From NCBI GenBank assembly GCA_964016875.1, contig OZ024724.1:24775962-24839961 (forward strand): a stretch of DNA of 64,000 nt, written 5' to 3'. Of this stretch, positions 1 to 10,858 are shown piece after piece (position 1 is the stretch's first letter; each line of letters opens with the position of its first letter). The notes beneath the pieces were generated by a model, which was given only the letters and a program-made list of their open reading frames with translations, was not told the origin of the DNA and made no database searches. The position numbers and the translations under genes were made by a program. This stretch comes from Fallopia convolvulus. Its lineage: Eukaryota > Streptophyta > Magnoliopsida > Caryophyllales > Polygonaceae.

Positions 1-2
1 TG

Positions 3-575
3 ATGAACAAATCCACATTGTTGATGAACAAATTGATGTTACTAATGAACAAATATGCACAAACCGATGAACAAATATGTCAAAACCAATGAACAAATAT
101 GAATATAACAATGAACAAATATGCATATATTAATGAACAAATATGCATAAACTAATGAACAAATTGATGTTACAAATGAACAAATATGCACAAACCGATG
201 AACAAATATGCCAAAACCAATGAACAAATATGAATATAACAATGAACAAATCCACAATGTTGATGAACAAATCTACATTGTTGATGAACAAATTGATGTT
301 ACTAATGAACAAATATGCACAAACCGATGAACAAATATGTCAAAACCAATGAACAAATATGAATATAACAATGAACAAATATGCATATATCAATGAACAA
401 ATATGCATAAATTAATGAACAAATTGATGTTACAAATGAACAAATATACACAAAACCGTTGAACAAATATGCCAAAACCAATGAACAAATATGTCAAAAC
501 CAATGAACAAATCCACATTGTTGATGAACAAATCCACAATACTAATGAACAAATCCACAATATTGATGAACAAAT
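3..575. repeat. 21-22 bp minisatellite with higher-order repeat
   Basis: About 26 tandem units begin with the core ATGAACAAAT followed by 11-12 variable bases. Variants recur in the same order: the run of units starting at 3 (tail CCACATTGTTG) is seen again at 263 (tail CTACATTGTTG). This gives a higher-order period of about 260 bp, roughly 12 monomers. Unit length alternates between 21 and 22, so any reading frame drifts. The open frames seen on the minus strand, rich in ICSLV and LFI, are products of the repeat rather than a gene. The array ends abruptly at 575, and its left end lies outside the window. Confidence 0.9.
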
Positions 576-1153
576 TTGGGCCGTTTTTTTCAAAAATACG
601 CGAATAATTTGCCAGAAATTCGTCCGTGCCTTTGATTTTTCTTGATCCAACGGCTCTTGTTCTTTCTTATTTCGCATCTGGGCGCCCATTTGCACCTGAA
701 CCGGACTCATATAAAATTATAGACAATTTCACATATCTGATATAGGGCCGCTTCTTCTCCCAGCGATTCTTCTCGGCGATTCTTCACTGCCTTCTTCTCC
801 GGCGCTTGCTCGTCCCAGTCACCACTGGCTTCTTCATTGGCGCCTGCTTGTCCTCGCCAGTCGCAACCACTCCTAACGCCTCCTCGTCCTCACCAGTCAC
901 AAGACTCACCATCGTTCATCGCGCCTCCTATTTCGCCATTCAGGTACTCCATCGCTCATCGCGTCTCCTATGTGGTGATGACAACTACTTTTTCTCCATC
1001 GCTTGCTAGTTGTGTTTTTTTAATTCCCCAATTTCTCCATTGATTTTGCTTAATTTGTACTCAATTTCACGATTTCTTGTTGGATTTGAGTTTTAATATG
1101 GAAAATTGAAATTTGGGGAAATTTTTAGGGTTAAGCGTTCTGGATATTTGCAG
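576..1153. other. unique sequence between minisatellite and gene fragment
   Basis: No convincing gene is seen. The segment is moderately GC-rich with CTTCTTCTC runs (730-850) that resemble a plant 5' leader. It ends in a pyrimidine/AT-rich stretch with TTTGCAG at 1147-1153 that serves as a splice acceptor for the following fragment. Small open frames at 806-1043 overlap each other and have no recognisable content. Confidence 0.4.
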
Positions 1154-1563
1154 AATAAGATGATGGATGAGCTCCATTCACAGGGGAAGACTAGTGAAGA
1201 TATTGCAAATTGCCCGATTAGAACTCCATTGGAGCCTCAAATTGCTTCAGCCATTAAAGCAGCTTATGCTGCTGGGTAAATTATACAGACTTCATCTCTC
1301 ATTTCATTAGTCGATTTGAGGATGATTATGCACTGAATTTTGGTGCATTTGCTGTTTTCAGATGTGAGTTGAAGATAGTAAGTGATGCAAATCAATTCTT
1401 CATTGAGACTATACTGAGAAACCATGGATTGTTGAGCTGTTTTACTGAGATCTTCACAAACCCATCTGTCATCGATGAACAAGGCAGGCTTAGAATTTTT
1501 CCATATCATGACTCTAGATTGTCTTCTCAAGGGTGAAAACTTTGCCCCTCAAACATGTGTAAG
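1154..1563 (+). pseudogene. fragment of HAD-family phosphatase gene (PHOSPHO1/PS2-like), two exons
   Basis: Exon 1 (1154-1275) reads MMDELHSQGKTSEDI and ends in phase 2 at GG|GTAAAT. Exon 2 (1362-1563) follows a CAG acceptor and continues CELKIVSDANQFFIETI, then LLSCFTEIFTNPSV and RIFPYHDS. The order and the KIVSDAN motif match the middle of the plant phosphatase family annotated as inorganic pyrophosphatase 2, PS2 or PHOSPHO1-like, which are cytosolic HAD enzymes acting on small phosphomonoesters or pyrophosphate. The first exon with the catalytic DxDxT is absent upstream, and nothing recognisable follows the donor at 1564. An in-frame TGA at 1534-1536 sits just before LCPSNMCK. The 86-bp intron is intact, so this is a genomic copy and not a retrocopy. 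It is best read as a captured or relic fragment. Confidence 0.8.
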
Positions 1564-1714
1564 GTATGAATCTACCTTACCCACCATTTCAATTTGGATT
1601 CAGCTAAAAAATGTGGCAAATGTATAGCATTTGTTTGATTGCACTTCTTGTTAGGTTGCTGAACAAATGAAAAGTGCCCACAATTAGTTTATGACCTTGA
1701 TTATCTTGGTTGAC

Positions 1715-1936
1715 TATTGTGATCAAATCCTCTCTTTGCTAGCTGAATTGATTCAGGGCAATTTCTTTGCAAAACTGATTCAAAGCAAAACTGAAAGTCT
1801 TGTTGAGTAAGGCAGATTTTGCAAGTTTTGCATTGCTTAGTGTTCTTTTGCATTGTCACACAAATCTTGTATTCAGTAGAATCTATTGTGACCAAATCCT
1901 CTCTTTGCTTGCTGAATTGATTCAGGGTAATTTCTA
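1715..1936. repeat. direct repeat pair of about 53 bp
   Basis: TATTGTGATCAAATCCTCTC at 1715-1767 is repeated with a few substitutions at 1884-1936, 169 bp apart. Both copies continue through GCTGAATTGATTCAGGG. The intervening sequence is unique and no coding content is seen. Confidence 0.75.
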
Positions 1937-2484
1937 TATTTCGGGTAACCGAATAACCGAATAACCGAAATTTATGGGCCATTTATGTATTTTGGTTAAC
2001 CAAAATAACCGCAGTTGAAAATCGATCGAAGTTCGGGTTCGGTTATTACGGTTCTTCACTAAAAAATCCAGGAACCGAACCAGAAAAAAAATTTTTTTAC
2101 CCTGCGGGTAGGCTAAAAAAAAACCAAAAAAAAGAAATATCCCAGCCCTATTAGATTCTACTAAAATTTATAATAAGTAATGCATGACTTGTAGGAATTT
2201 TTTATCATAAGAATATATGCTAAGTAGTTTTGTATAAAAATAATGAAGAATGCAAACCTTTTATATAATTTATTTTAAATATATTTTTCATGTAAGTTAA
2301 AAGGTTTTCATTTGAAAAATTAAAGCCTTGCATTTCTTTCTTAAAATAAGTATTTTTAAGTTTATAAAATTCTTACAAAGTTTCACTTTGAAAATAATAA
2401 TAAAGAATTATTATTTTGATATTCCCTATTTAAATTATTAAACTAAATAATTCACATTAAATTGACTTCTCTTAGAAGAGGAAA
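1937..2484. other. AT-rich spacer with CCGAATAA-type simple repeats
   Basis: 1937-2075 is a degenerate low-complexity patch of CGGTTA/TAACCG words (for example ACCGAATAACCG), a kind common in plant intergenic DNA. From 2150 to 2484 the sequence is very AT-rich with no gene. The 3' half of chromovirus A stops at about 2485 without integrase or 3' LTR, so a deletion breakpoint lies here. Confidence 0.5.
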
Positions 2485-3440
2485 ATAAGAGAGATCGGAG
2501 CTGAAGTCAGTCTAGTCTTCAATTCATCAAAACATTTCTGACAAGCATTTGACCACTCATATTTTGTTGTTTTACGTAATAGATTGGTTTAGGGTTGGGC
2601 TAGACGAGAAAATCCTTCTACAAACCGTCTATAGTACCCAGCCAAACCCAAGAAGTTGCATACCTCCTTTACATTTCATGGAGGTTCCCAAGCTGCCACA
2701 ACCTCGATATTTGTTAGATCTACCATTACTCATCTAGCAGACACCACATGTCCTAGAAAGGTTACCTCTAGCATCCAAAATTCACACTTTGATAATTTTG
2801 TGAACAATTGTTGTTGTTTCAACACTCGCAAGACTGTTCTCAAATGTTCAACATGCTCCTCATGACTTTGTGAATATACCAAGATATCATCTATGAAAAC
2901 TACGAAAAACCAATCTAAGTAATCAATAAAGATTCGGATCATTAATTCCGTGAACACAACTGGAGCATTTGTCAATCTGAAAGGCATCACCACAAACTCA
3001 TAATGTTTGTATCTTGTACGAAATGTTGTCTTTGGAATATCTTCCTTTCGGATTCTTAATTGATGATACCCAGATCGCAAATCGATCTTAGAGAATACCA
3101 TGACTCCTTGCAGTTGATCTAATAAATCAACAATACGTGGTAATGGGTACTTATTCTTCATGGTGACCCGATTAAGCTCTCGATAGTCAATTCACAATTT
3201 CAAAGACCCATCTTTATTCTTTACAAACAAAACTGGAGCTCCCCAAGGTGATGCACTAGGGCGCACATATCCCTTTTTCAACAACTCCTCCAATTGGGTC
3301 TTTAACTCTTGCATCTCCATTGGAGCCATGCGATAAGGAGCTCGCGATATTGGTCTCGTACATGGCTCCAAGTCAATGTTGAAGTATACCTCTCGTTTAG
3401 GTGGTAGCCTTGGTAACTCCTCGGGAAAGACATCTTCAAA
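2485..3440 (-). pseudogene. element A reverse transcriptase, broken
   Basis: From right to left the segment translates as the PR-RT linker (PPKREVYFNIDLEPCTRPIS), RT motif 1 (LKKGYVRPSASPWGAPVLFV), then KIDLRSGYHQL, FRLTNAPVVF and the catalytic FIDDILVYSQSHEEHV, followed by KCEFW and FLGHVVSA. This is a Ty3/gypsy RT that would copy the element RNA. A TGA replaces the residue before IDYRELNR at about 3191, splitting the frame. A further stop near 2728 precedes the GYYRRFVEGFSR thumb segment. Both catalytic Asp residues of the IDD motif survive. Sequence similarity ends at about 2485. Confidence 0.85.
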
Positions 3441-3905
3441 CTATCGTACTACTGGAATATCTCTAACTTTCGGAATTTCTTTATCCTTTTGTAAGAGATA
3501 GAACCAATAGCCTACACATCCATTCTTTATCAACTTAGCCGCCTTCATTGCGGTAATTATTACACCATCCTTCTCCTTCCTTGATTCTTTCCATACATGT
3601 TTAGAACCATGGTCTGCAATTGCTGTTACGGTTCCACTGTGAATATCCAACACAACCCGATATCGTCTCATCCAATCCATTCCCAAAATTACATCATCCT
3701 CTACTTCTAATTGTACTATTATAAAATCTGATAACCAATCCCTACTTCCGATCCGTATTGAGTATTGCATAATCTCTTTATTACCACTAATTTTACTACC
3801 GTTTGGAAGTCTAACAAGAAAAGAGGCACTACTACTACATGTCAATTGCAATCTATGTGCACATGTCGATGACATAAATGAATGTGTGGCATCATTATCG
3901 AACAG
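3441..3905 (-). pseudogene. element A aspartic protease, active site altered
   Basis: The frame reads HILFDNDATHSFMSSTCAH, then IVQLEVEDDVILGMDWMRRY, the standard retropepsin layout of plant gypsy elements with the ILGMDW flap/C-terminal motif. The catalytic triad, normally D-T/S-G-A, reads D-N-D-A, so the protease is unlikely to work. A stop upstream of FDND (about 3925) separates it from gag. It would process the Gag-Pol polyprotein in an active element. Confidence 0.8.
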
Positions 3906-4129
3906 AATATGTACATGTTCAGACTAAATTCAAATCGTACTTGTCACAGTAGGAGCATTCAAAGCATCATTTCACTTCATCTTAAACATTCAAGGTTGAT
4001 TGGCACCCTAATTAATAACCACATTACCGCAATGTCTACCACGACTCTGTGATGTTGGTGGATATTGTTGTGGTGGTACAGGGCGATGAACCACAAATTT
4101 ACCAATCCTTGGACATGATCCCTGGGATG

Positions 4130-4756
4130 AAGCTATACCCTTATTAAAGTAGAATTTTAAACGATGTCTCTCTTTCCCGCAAGAGAAACAAACAACTAGT
4201 GGTTTTTAGGCAATTACTCTTAACATGCTCAGTACTTGCACAATTGTAGCACTGCCTTGGGCTCCCAAAAGTACGACCTTGTTGTGATTGACCTTGATGG
4301 CCTTGAAATTGACTAACTGGTCCCTTTTGTTGAAATTGACTCGATCGTTCATCTTTCTTAAAGCTTGATGATGTCTTTTTTCTCTTACTTTCTCATGGAT
4401 TAACATCAGATGGCCCAAGTCTTGGACTAGCGAGAGCATATGCCAAGGCTGAGTTCTGAACATCAATTAAGGTTTTAAGTTGTAGTGTAGAGACATACGC
4501 ATACAACTGCAGTTTTTTAGTAGGTGCAGCGTCAGGTATAGTTGCTAACTTGCTTTGAAAATTTTGAATTGTTTTAGTCACCAGGATATTCTCTAGTCCA
4601 GCATCTCGGAATGTAGCATCTCTTGCACTCCGCACGGGATTGGGACAATAGTATTACCAAATATTTTCTCCAAATTCTCCAAAGGTCGCAACTTTTTGAT
4701 GATCATGATGCAGATTCCACCAGTCAAATGCACCTTCTTGTAATAAGCTTTACACT
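4130..4756 (-). pseudogene. element A gag C-terminal part with CCHC knuckle
   Basis: At the right edge the minus strand reads SLLQEGAFDWWNLH, the WW motif of plant gypsy gag, followed by YYCPNPVRSARDATF, again a gag signature, with a stop between them near 4650. Downstream QCYNCASTEHVKSNC (4218-4262) is a complete CX2CX4HX4C zinc knuckle. A second knuckle (CFSCGKERHRLKFY) is readable only after a frameshift and has lost its last Cys. Gag would form the virus-like particle and bind RNA. The N-terminal half is at 21470-21870. Confidence 0.8.
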
Positions 4757-6261
4757 AAGGACATCCTCCTCTCCTCTAGCGCTTGGAGTGAATCTAACGC
4801 AGAAGTGACCGTTCTTAAACATTGTTCCACATCAGTACCTAAAGCTCAAGTGAAGTTTGGTACTCTTGTCTTATTAAACTCTCCAAGACACTTATCTGGT
4901 TTGGGCTCTTGTAGACCTCTTCCCACCTCCATAACTGATGTCCAGCTTTGTAGTTGTTTTTAGGGAGTGTTTGAGTGTGTTTGAGTCGTTTTCTTTGGTT
5001 TTGTGTTTTGTTTAGACTCGTTTGTGTAGGTTTTCGTATTTTTTTAAGATATGGAGTCTACATAAGCTTTGGTGGTGGTTTACAGGTCTTTGGAGCTGTT
5101 TTGGAGCATTTTAAGGAGTGGAGCAAAGCTGGGAATAAACATGCAAGGATGAAGATGGAATAAAGAGCAAAGAAGGAAGAATGGACCAAGATAGAGCCAA
5201 GTGTGAAGTACAAAGGCCCATTACTGACCCCATAAGACATGTTAGAAGAAGGATCGAGGCAGAATCGAGGTGTAACGACCCCCCATAACGAGGCTAATGG
5301 GGATCGGTACCTAGGCAGACAGGGTCGATACTGAGGTGCCTTGGGTCGGTAACGAGGCATTCAGTGAAGAAGAAATTGAAGGAAATTCAAGAAAATCCTA
5401 CCGACCTTGACGGGGCCGATACCAATGCACTCCGTGTCGGTAGGGATTAATCCGAGTCGGCACATTTAATAAAATTTTATCCCATTTAGATAGTTTCCTT
5501 TGGGGATTTATCTTGATTGATTTATTTCCTTAGAGTAGCTTTAGCTTTAATATAAAAACCCTTGTCTTAGAGTAGTTTTCTTATCATTCAAGTTTAGGAG
5601 AAAAACGTTGGAGAGAAGAAGACGAAAGTTTGGAGATTTTGGAAGACAATTGTTTTCGATTTAATTGTAAGTTTAGATTTTAATTAAATTTAATTTTTTT
5701 TCATGATGAAGTGTGAGTAGTTTCTCTCTTTTCTAAGGTTGGGTTAAACTCAGCAATGATTGTGTGTGTTTTTCTTTGATCATGATTTGATTGTTTTTAT
5801 CCATAATCTTTTCTCTTGTTCTTAATTCCTTAATCGAAAGATAAGGAATTTCTCGTTCATAGTTTGAATCGAAAGAGACAAACTAGAAATCAGAATAGTT
5901 GATTAGGGGTTTGAAGCGAAAGTTGATTAATCCTAGTTAAATTTTGAGAGAGATAGTAAAGTTTATTGATTTAACAAAAGTTAGTTGATTTACTTGCAAG
6001 GTTGATGAAAGTTGACGACTTTATGTGATAAAAGCATGATCTTTGTGTTTCATTGGTGTTGACATGCATAATTGTTGTTGTGGTGATACCTAAACCTTAG
6101 AATTTACTCTCCTATTGATAAAATCCCAATCTTTTGCCCTTGCGCTCTAAGATAAGACGAAACTTCATACTGACTCTCTCCTGTAAATGAACGTGACTCT
6201 GCTATACTTAGTGGGGTCTTGATTTATAAATTTATTTGTTTGTCCAGAAACCCTTACAACA
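4757..6261 (+). repeat. element B 5' LTR (left end lost)
   Basis: The sequence matches 20000-21469 along its whole length, apart from a short extra stretch near 4862-4895 present only here. It ends in CCCTTACAACA just before the primer binding site. Relative to the 3' LTR, the first 41 nt (from TGATGTCC) are missing, and gag of element A abuts directly. By-eye comparison of about 190 bp around 5510-5700 shows roughly 13 differences from the other LTR, so the insertion is old. It contains several GGTCGGTACCGACC-type palindromes (5300-5460) and a TATA box at 5551. Confidence 0.9.
5551..5557 (+). promoter_or_regulatory. LTR TATA box, element B 5' LTR
   Basis: TATAAAA lies in a conserved stretch (CTTTAATATAAAAAC) and is present at the same place in the 3' LTR (20756-20762). 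It is about 700 bp upstream of the LTR end. It is the likely core promoter for the element RNA. Confidence 0.6.
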
Positions 6262-6264
6262 AAT

Positions 6265-6282
6265 TGGCGCCGTTGCTGGGGA
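6265..6282 (+). other. element B primer binding site (tRNA-Asp type)
   Basis: TGGCGCCGTTGCTGGGGA starts 3 nt after the LTR. It matches the complement of the 3' end of plant tRNA-Asp with one mismatch, the usual Athila arrangement. It would prime minus-strand cDNA synthesis. Confidence 0.85.
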
Positions 6283-6349
6283 GATTTCAATAGTGCCAAG
6301 TTTCGTTTTTTTAGTTTTCGTTCGATTGTTTTCAGGATCACTGTAGGCA

Positions 6350-6380
6350 TCGGTACCGACCCCCTAGGCCTCGGTACCGA
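6350..6380. repeat. paired TCGGTACCGA palindromes in B leader
   Basis: Two perfect 10-bp palindromes at 6350-6359 and 6371-6380 are separated by CCCCCTAGGCC, itself nearly self-complementary. They lie between the primer binding site and the gag start. They belong to the dispersed B-family motif. Confidence 0.85.
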
Positions 6381-6434
6381 CCTCCCCGTTTCGTTTTTAA
6401 TTTCATTTTTTGTTTTTGTTTTTGCTTTCAGTTT

Positions 6435-7560
6435 ATGCCATCTGGAGGACGTCGATTAGTCTTTGATTCCCCTATTGATTCTGAGCCCGAGGAATCTTTT
6501 CATCGTATATTACGAGAGAACGAAGCAATGTATGGAAACGCTGAACTTGAGAAGCAATTGGCGGATCTCCGCTTACAGGTGGAAGCTATGGAGCGAAACA
6601 ATGTTGAAGCCTTAAGGGCTAGAGATGTTGAGGCTGCTGCTGCCCAGCGAGAGAGAGGTCTCTACCCGACTTCACGCGCAATTGAATGGTTTCCCTAGGA
6701 ATGCAAAGCAATACATGCACCCGGAAGTGAGGGTGCCTGAATCGGCAATAGTACTCCCTGATATTGATCGGGACTTTGAGATCAAGTCTCAATTTATATC
6801 CTTGATTAAGCGATCTCAATTTGAGGGGAAACCCACTGAATGTCCTATTGAGCATGTTAAGAATTTTACTGATTTATGTGATACAATTGTTGGTGATGGT
6901 GTGTCAATAGAATATGTGCTCTTGAAGGCCTTTAAGTGGTCCCTTGCAGGTAAATCGCTAAGTTGGCTTGAGAGATTGCCTCCAAGACCAGTCACAACGT
7001 GGAGAGCTCTGCATGACTTGTTCATGACTAAGTTCTTTGCACCAGCAAAGACAACGAAGCTCGGAAAGCGCATCACTTCTTATCATCAGTTGCTTGGGTG
7101 AAACCTTTGTAGAGACATGGGAGAGATTCAAGGAGCTTCTCCGACAATGACCCACTCATGGGCAACCACCTTATGTGCTCCGAGAAATCGTCTTCCAGGG
7201 TATCAATGTTGCAACCAAGGACCGCATCAACCTACACACTGATTGTGGTTTATTGAGATAAATCCCGATAATGCATGAGCATTGTTAGATAAGCTGACTA
7301 ACTCTGATGCCATGTTACCCAACAAGCGAAGCCACAACAAAAGAAGCTTTATGACCCATACATGACTGAGGTGGACCCGGATGTCAAATTCCAATTCATG
7401 CAAGATGAGATAAATTGGCTCAAAAAGCAGGTAAGTTTCCTTAAATCATCTCATCCTTGTCAAGAATGCGGGTCTCAAGCCCATACTACTTCGCCTACAC
7501 TAACTTGCAACAGGTTCGTGCTGCTGAGGCATATGAAGAGGCTAACTACATGAGAGGTCC
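6435..7560 (+). pseudogene. element B gag, N-terminal and central part
   Basis: ATG at 6435 opens MPSGGRRLVFDSP, followed by a short coiled-coil-like stretch (ELEKQLADLRLQVEAMERN). A frameshift near 6640-6700 moves the frame to YMHPEVRVPESAIVLPDIDR and then the Athila gag core: FEGKPTECPIEHVKNFTDLCD, FKWSLAGKSLSWLERLPP, TTWRALHDLFMTKFF and GKRITSYHQL. A second break at about 7095 and further stops follow, yet ETWERFKELLRQ is readable at 7105-7150. CQECGSQAH (about 7459-7485) may be a decayed zinc knuckle. Gag continues after the solo LTR at 10859. It would be the capsid/nucleocapsid protein. Confidence 0.85.
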
Positions 7561-7567
7561 ATACAGG

Positions 7568-10500
7568 TGTAACACCCCTATTTTGTAACACTGGGTATTA
7601 CCGCCAGTGACCTCAGATTTTACCGTCAAAAGTCACCCAAGGATTTAAATAATTTAATGAGATAAAAATTAAAGAAGGAATGACTAAAAGTGGAATTTTA
7701 TCCATTGATAAAAACATTTGTTCATTACATTGAGAGTCGTTTTACAAATGATGTAGCAGCAGAAACTGAAGCCCATATTAAAAAGGGTTGAAAAGACGTA
7801 TTTAAAAATACAATTATGTTTCTCCAAGACAACCCGTATGATGATGATTTTCTTGGTTAAAATAGAAGAGCTGGTGCACTATCTTTCGAATGTTTTACTC
7901 TTTGAAAATTCGTTGCTTCCTTCAACGTCGTCTTGCCTTGACCTTCTATCCTTGCATAACTCTTCTCGAGCCTTCTAAACTTTGTCTTCAAAACTTCGAT
8001 GTGAATTTCCTAGAGTTTGGAATTTGTCGCAAAGGGCGAGAAATACCAGATAAAAATGCGGAAATAGTGGAATTAGTCTAAGGAGACTAAGCAAGTGAGA
8101 ATAAAAATTCTCAAGGGTAGCATGGTAATTTACCTTATTCGAGAGAGATTATCAGGATGTGTTTGAGATGTAGAAACTTTAAGTGGAGCTTTAAGGACTG
8201 AAATGAGTAAATCTTGAGATGAGATAACTCTTAAACTATAAGGAAGAACTACGAGATTGTAGAACTTCATAGAGTAGGAAGTATGGTGGGAACGTTATTA
8301 ATTCATACAAGTTTTGAAAACCTCTCGCACCCTTGTCGGACCTCAACCAACCTCATCTTATTTGGTGCTCCAGATCGGGGAGGTGGCCTGAAGGTGCTTA
8401 AGTACCAAACCCACCTTGAAAAGCCCGAAGAAGCATTCAGATTGGAAAGACGATCGTTTCAAGAACCGAGAGTCGGGTAGTTTTCCAAGTTGTACTATTC
8501 CGACTCGGTTTTAGTTTCCCTTAAATGTGCTTTGGCACTTATCTTTTGTCGTGATAAAACTTTCACTTACGTTAATGAATTTTAAGAGTGGGGGGGGGGG
8601 GGCTATGAATTGGCCCAGGTCCACTTACGAGAATGAAGTTCCGGCACCTAGCTAGGGTGTGCACATCCCTCCTTCGAACAGGAGCACACATTAGATCATG
8701 ATCTTTATAGTTGCGGAAATTAGGCATGGTGCCTTGCGACATAATATGTTATATAGAGGTGTTCTGGCTAATCCCGCACTCCTTACTATTTAATCCAAAC
8801 CGATCTCGAAAAGAGATATTAAACAATCAAGGTCACACAAACAAGACTAGCATAATAGTCCTATTGAACATTAATAATCGTAATAACGATAACAAGCGGG
8901 TCGTTAAATTCTAACAATCGATATTCCTAGATTTATTTATTTTTATCAAACAAGTTATTCCCAATATCGAGAAATTTCACGGAAACGAAATGTCGTGGCT
9001 ATAAGGAGAAATTCCACTTGCCTTGTTTTGCGTACGGTTTATTTTCAAACGATTCGGAATTAGACGTCCTAGGCGGATTCGAATCTAACGAGCGAATTTT
9101 TATTAAAATTCTTTATCTCTTCTAACTTATTGTCTTCTCTTATTTTTTCTTTTTACAAGAGAACTTAAGAAAGGTAAATTATTTTGAATAATAATTTAGG
9201 TGGAGATTTTATATAATAATAATAATATTTGATTATTATTCTCAAATATATACTTTTAAAATAACTTTATAAAAATACTTATATTTATATAAAGTTTCAT
9301 GCAAGCATTGAAAAGTCAAGGATTCTCTTTTTAAACTTACTATTAATTTTATCTACTTCATAAAGTTACTCATACCTTAATTATTTTTTAAGGTATTGGT
9401 AAGTCTTAATTATTTACATGCAAGGTGGAGAGGATTAATTAAAGTCCATTATTATTATTATTATAATACTTTACTTATAAGTTCAAGGAAAGTCCTTTTT
9501 ATATCATGCAAATATTTTAATAAATCTATTTAGTCCTCAACTTATTCATATTAAATTATCTTATGTCAAAAATATATTATCCATATTATTTCCATGCTTA
9601 TAATACGATTTTTTAAACAGACATGCAAGCATATTTCTTTTTAATAGAGTCTTAATTTAATACACACTTTTTATATTATTCTATTTCTTTAATCATTAAA
9701 ATAAAAATACAACCAAGTTAATATATTTTTAAAATTCAGCATTAACATGCTCAAAAGTCATCTATATTATTCTTATAATTTATTTGAATTTATTTCATGT
9801 CTTGTCAAAATTATTTCTTTTTATAAATTCACATGCTGGTCATTTTAATCCATTTATTTACAAGGAAGAATCCAATAAAAATCTAATTTTTCTAACCACT
9901 TAAATCTTATATTGATATTTAAAAGATGCTATAATAAAATATCTACTTAAAAAGGCTTAAAACAAATTAATAAAAAAAACGCAACAGAGGAAGGAGGCAA
10001 GGGGCGGCACCAACGGGTCGACGGCACTCGGGGAGGCGGCGGTCTGGCGTGGCTCCGGGCAGGCGGCGCACGGCAGAGGGGCGGCGGCTAGGGTGATCAG
10101 GCGGTCCCGGGGTGAAGAATTAGGGCTTTTGTGGTGATTTGGGAAAAAATTCAGCAAATAATTAGAAGGTTTTTGGCTGAATTTTTGATTGAAAGAGAGC
10201 AATTTCAACAAGAGGAAGAAGAGTAGAACAATGGGTGAGTCTTCCATGAGAAATTCAGCCCTTTAAATAGCCAAACTTAACCCTTCTAAGGATCCACCAC
10301 TCCATGGATTGACCATTAATGGAGGAGAAGTTTCAAGGGCATTGGGTAGAAGTGTGCTTCTTGAAGGATGACATAAAGTGAGGTGATCTTTGGTGAGAAG
10401 AGCAAGCAACCATGGCTATAGGAGAGGGAGATGGACATGCATTTGTTGAACATCAATTCAATCAGAAGTCTGATTTGTTCAGTTTGGGAAGAAGAAGGAA

Positions 10501-10858
10501 AGAAGGGTTTAAGATAATCAAGAGTCTTTAGTAGATAGATAAATTCCAATGGCATAGTGGATTTGAGTGTGTGTGAATGTGGCAAGGGTGCAAGAGGTTG
10601 TGAGTTTGAGTCCCCCTCTCGCCCCTTTTTATTTTGCCCATTCTTTGTATTTTCACTTGCTTTGTAATATAATATTAAAATAAATCTGAAATTAATATTA
10701 ATTATTTTTACTTAAATTTTATTTTCCATTGTGATAAACTTTTATGAACTTTTTATGATATATTATGAAATTATAAAAATTATTAAATCCTCCATTTTGG
10801 AGAAAAAAATATTTAAATAAATACTTATTTCTTATTCTTAGAATTAGCGGATATTACA
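7568..10858 (+). mobile_element. solo LTR (Tekay/Del-like) inside element B gag
   Basis: The segment starts TGTAACACCCCTATTTTG and ends GCGGATATTACA, giving the inverted termini TGTAA/TTACA. On both sides element B gag resumes (GPYR on the left, NQNNSY on the right). It has no gag-pol of its own. The length of 3291 bp fits a chromovirus LTR. A GC-rich tract at 9980-10110 and a TTTAAATAG box near 10263 lie in the downstream third. The flanking pentamers ACAGG and ATATG do not match, so no clean target duplication is seen. The family differs from the LTR of element A. A 13-G tract lies at 8590-8602. Confidence 0.8.

Larger units (their letters stand above)
2485..4756 (-). mobile_element. Element A, left piece: truncated Tekay/Del-like chromovirus (gag C-term, PR, RT)
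   Basis: Reading on the minus strand, the piece carries gag, protease and reverse transcriptase in Ty3/gypsy order. It stops inside the RT-RNase H connection, shortly after a GYYRRFVEGFSRLAQP motif. RNase H, integrase, chromodomain and 3' LTR are missing. The gag N-terminus, primer binding site and 5' LTR lie at 21470-24697, on the far side of Athila-like element B. A was therefore split by the B insertion. The iMet primer binding site and the RT sequence type (FTKLSKCEFWMLEVTFLGHV) fit the Tekay/Del chromovirus lineage. Confidence 0.85.

Noticed and set aside
130..710. Minus-strand ORFs of 60-106 codons in the minisatellite
   Set aside because: They follow the repeat unit (ICSLV, LFI patterns), and the frame drifts with 21/22-bp units. 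The open frame is a composition effect.
4975..5360. ORFs inside element B LTRs
   Set aside because: They overlap LTR promoter and leader sequence, are not conserved between the two LTRs and have no domain.
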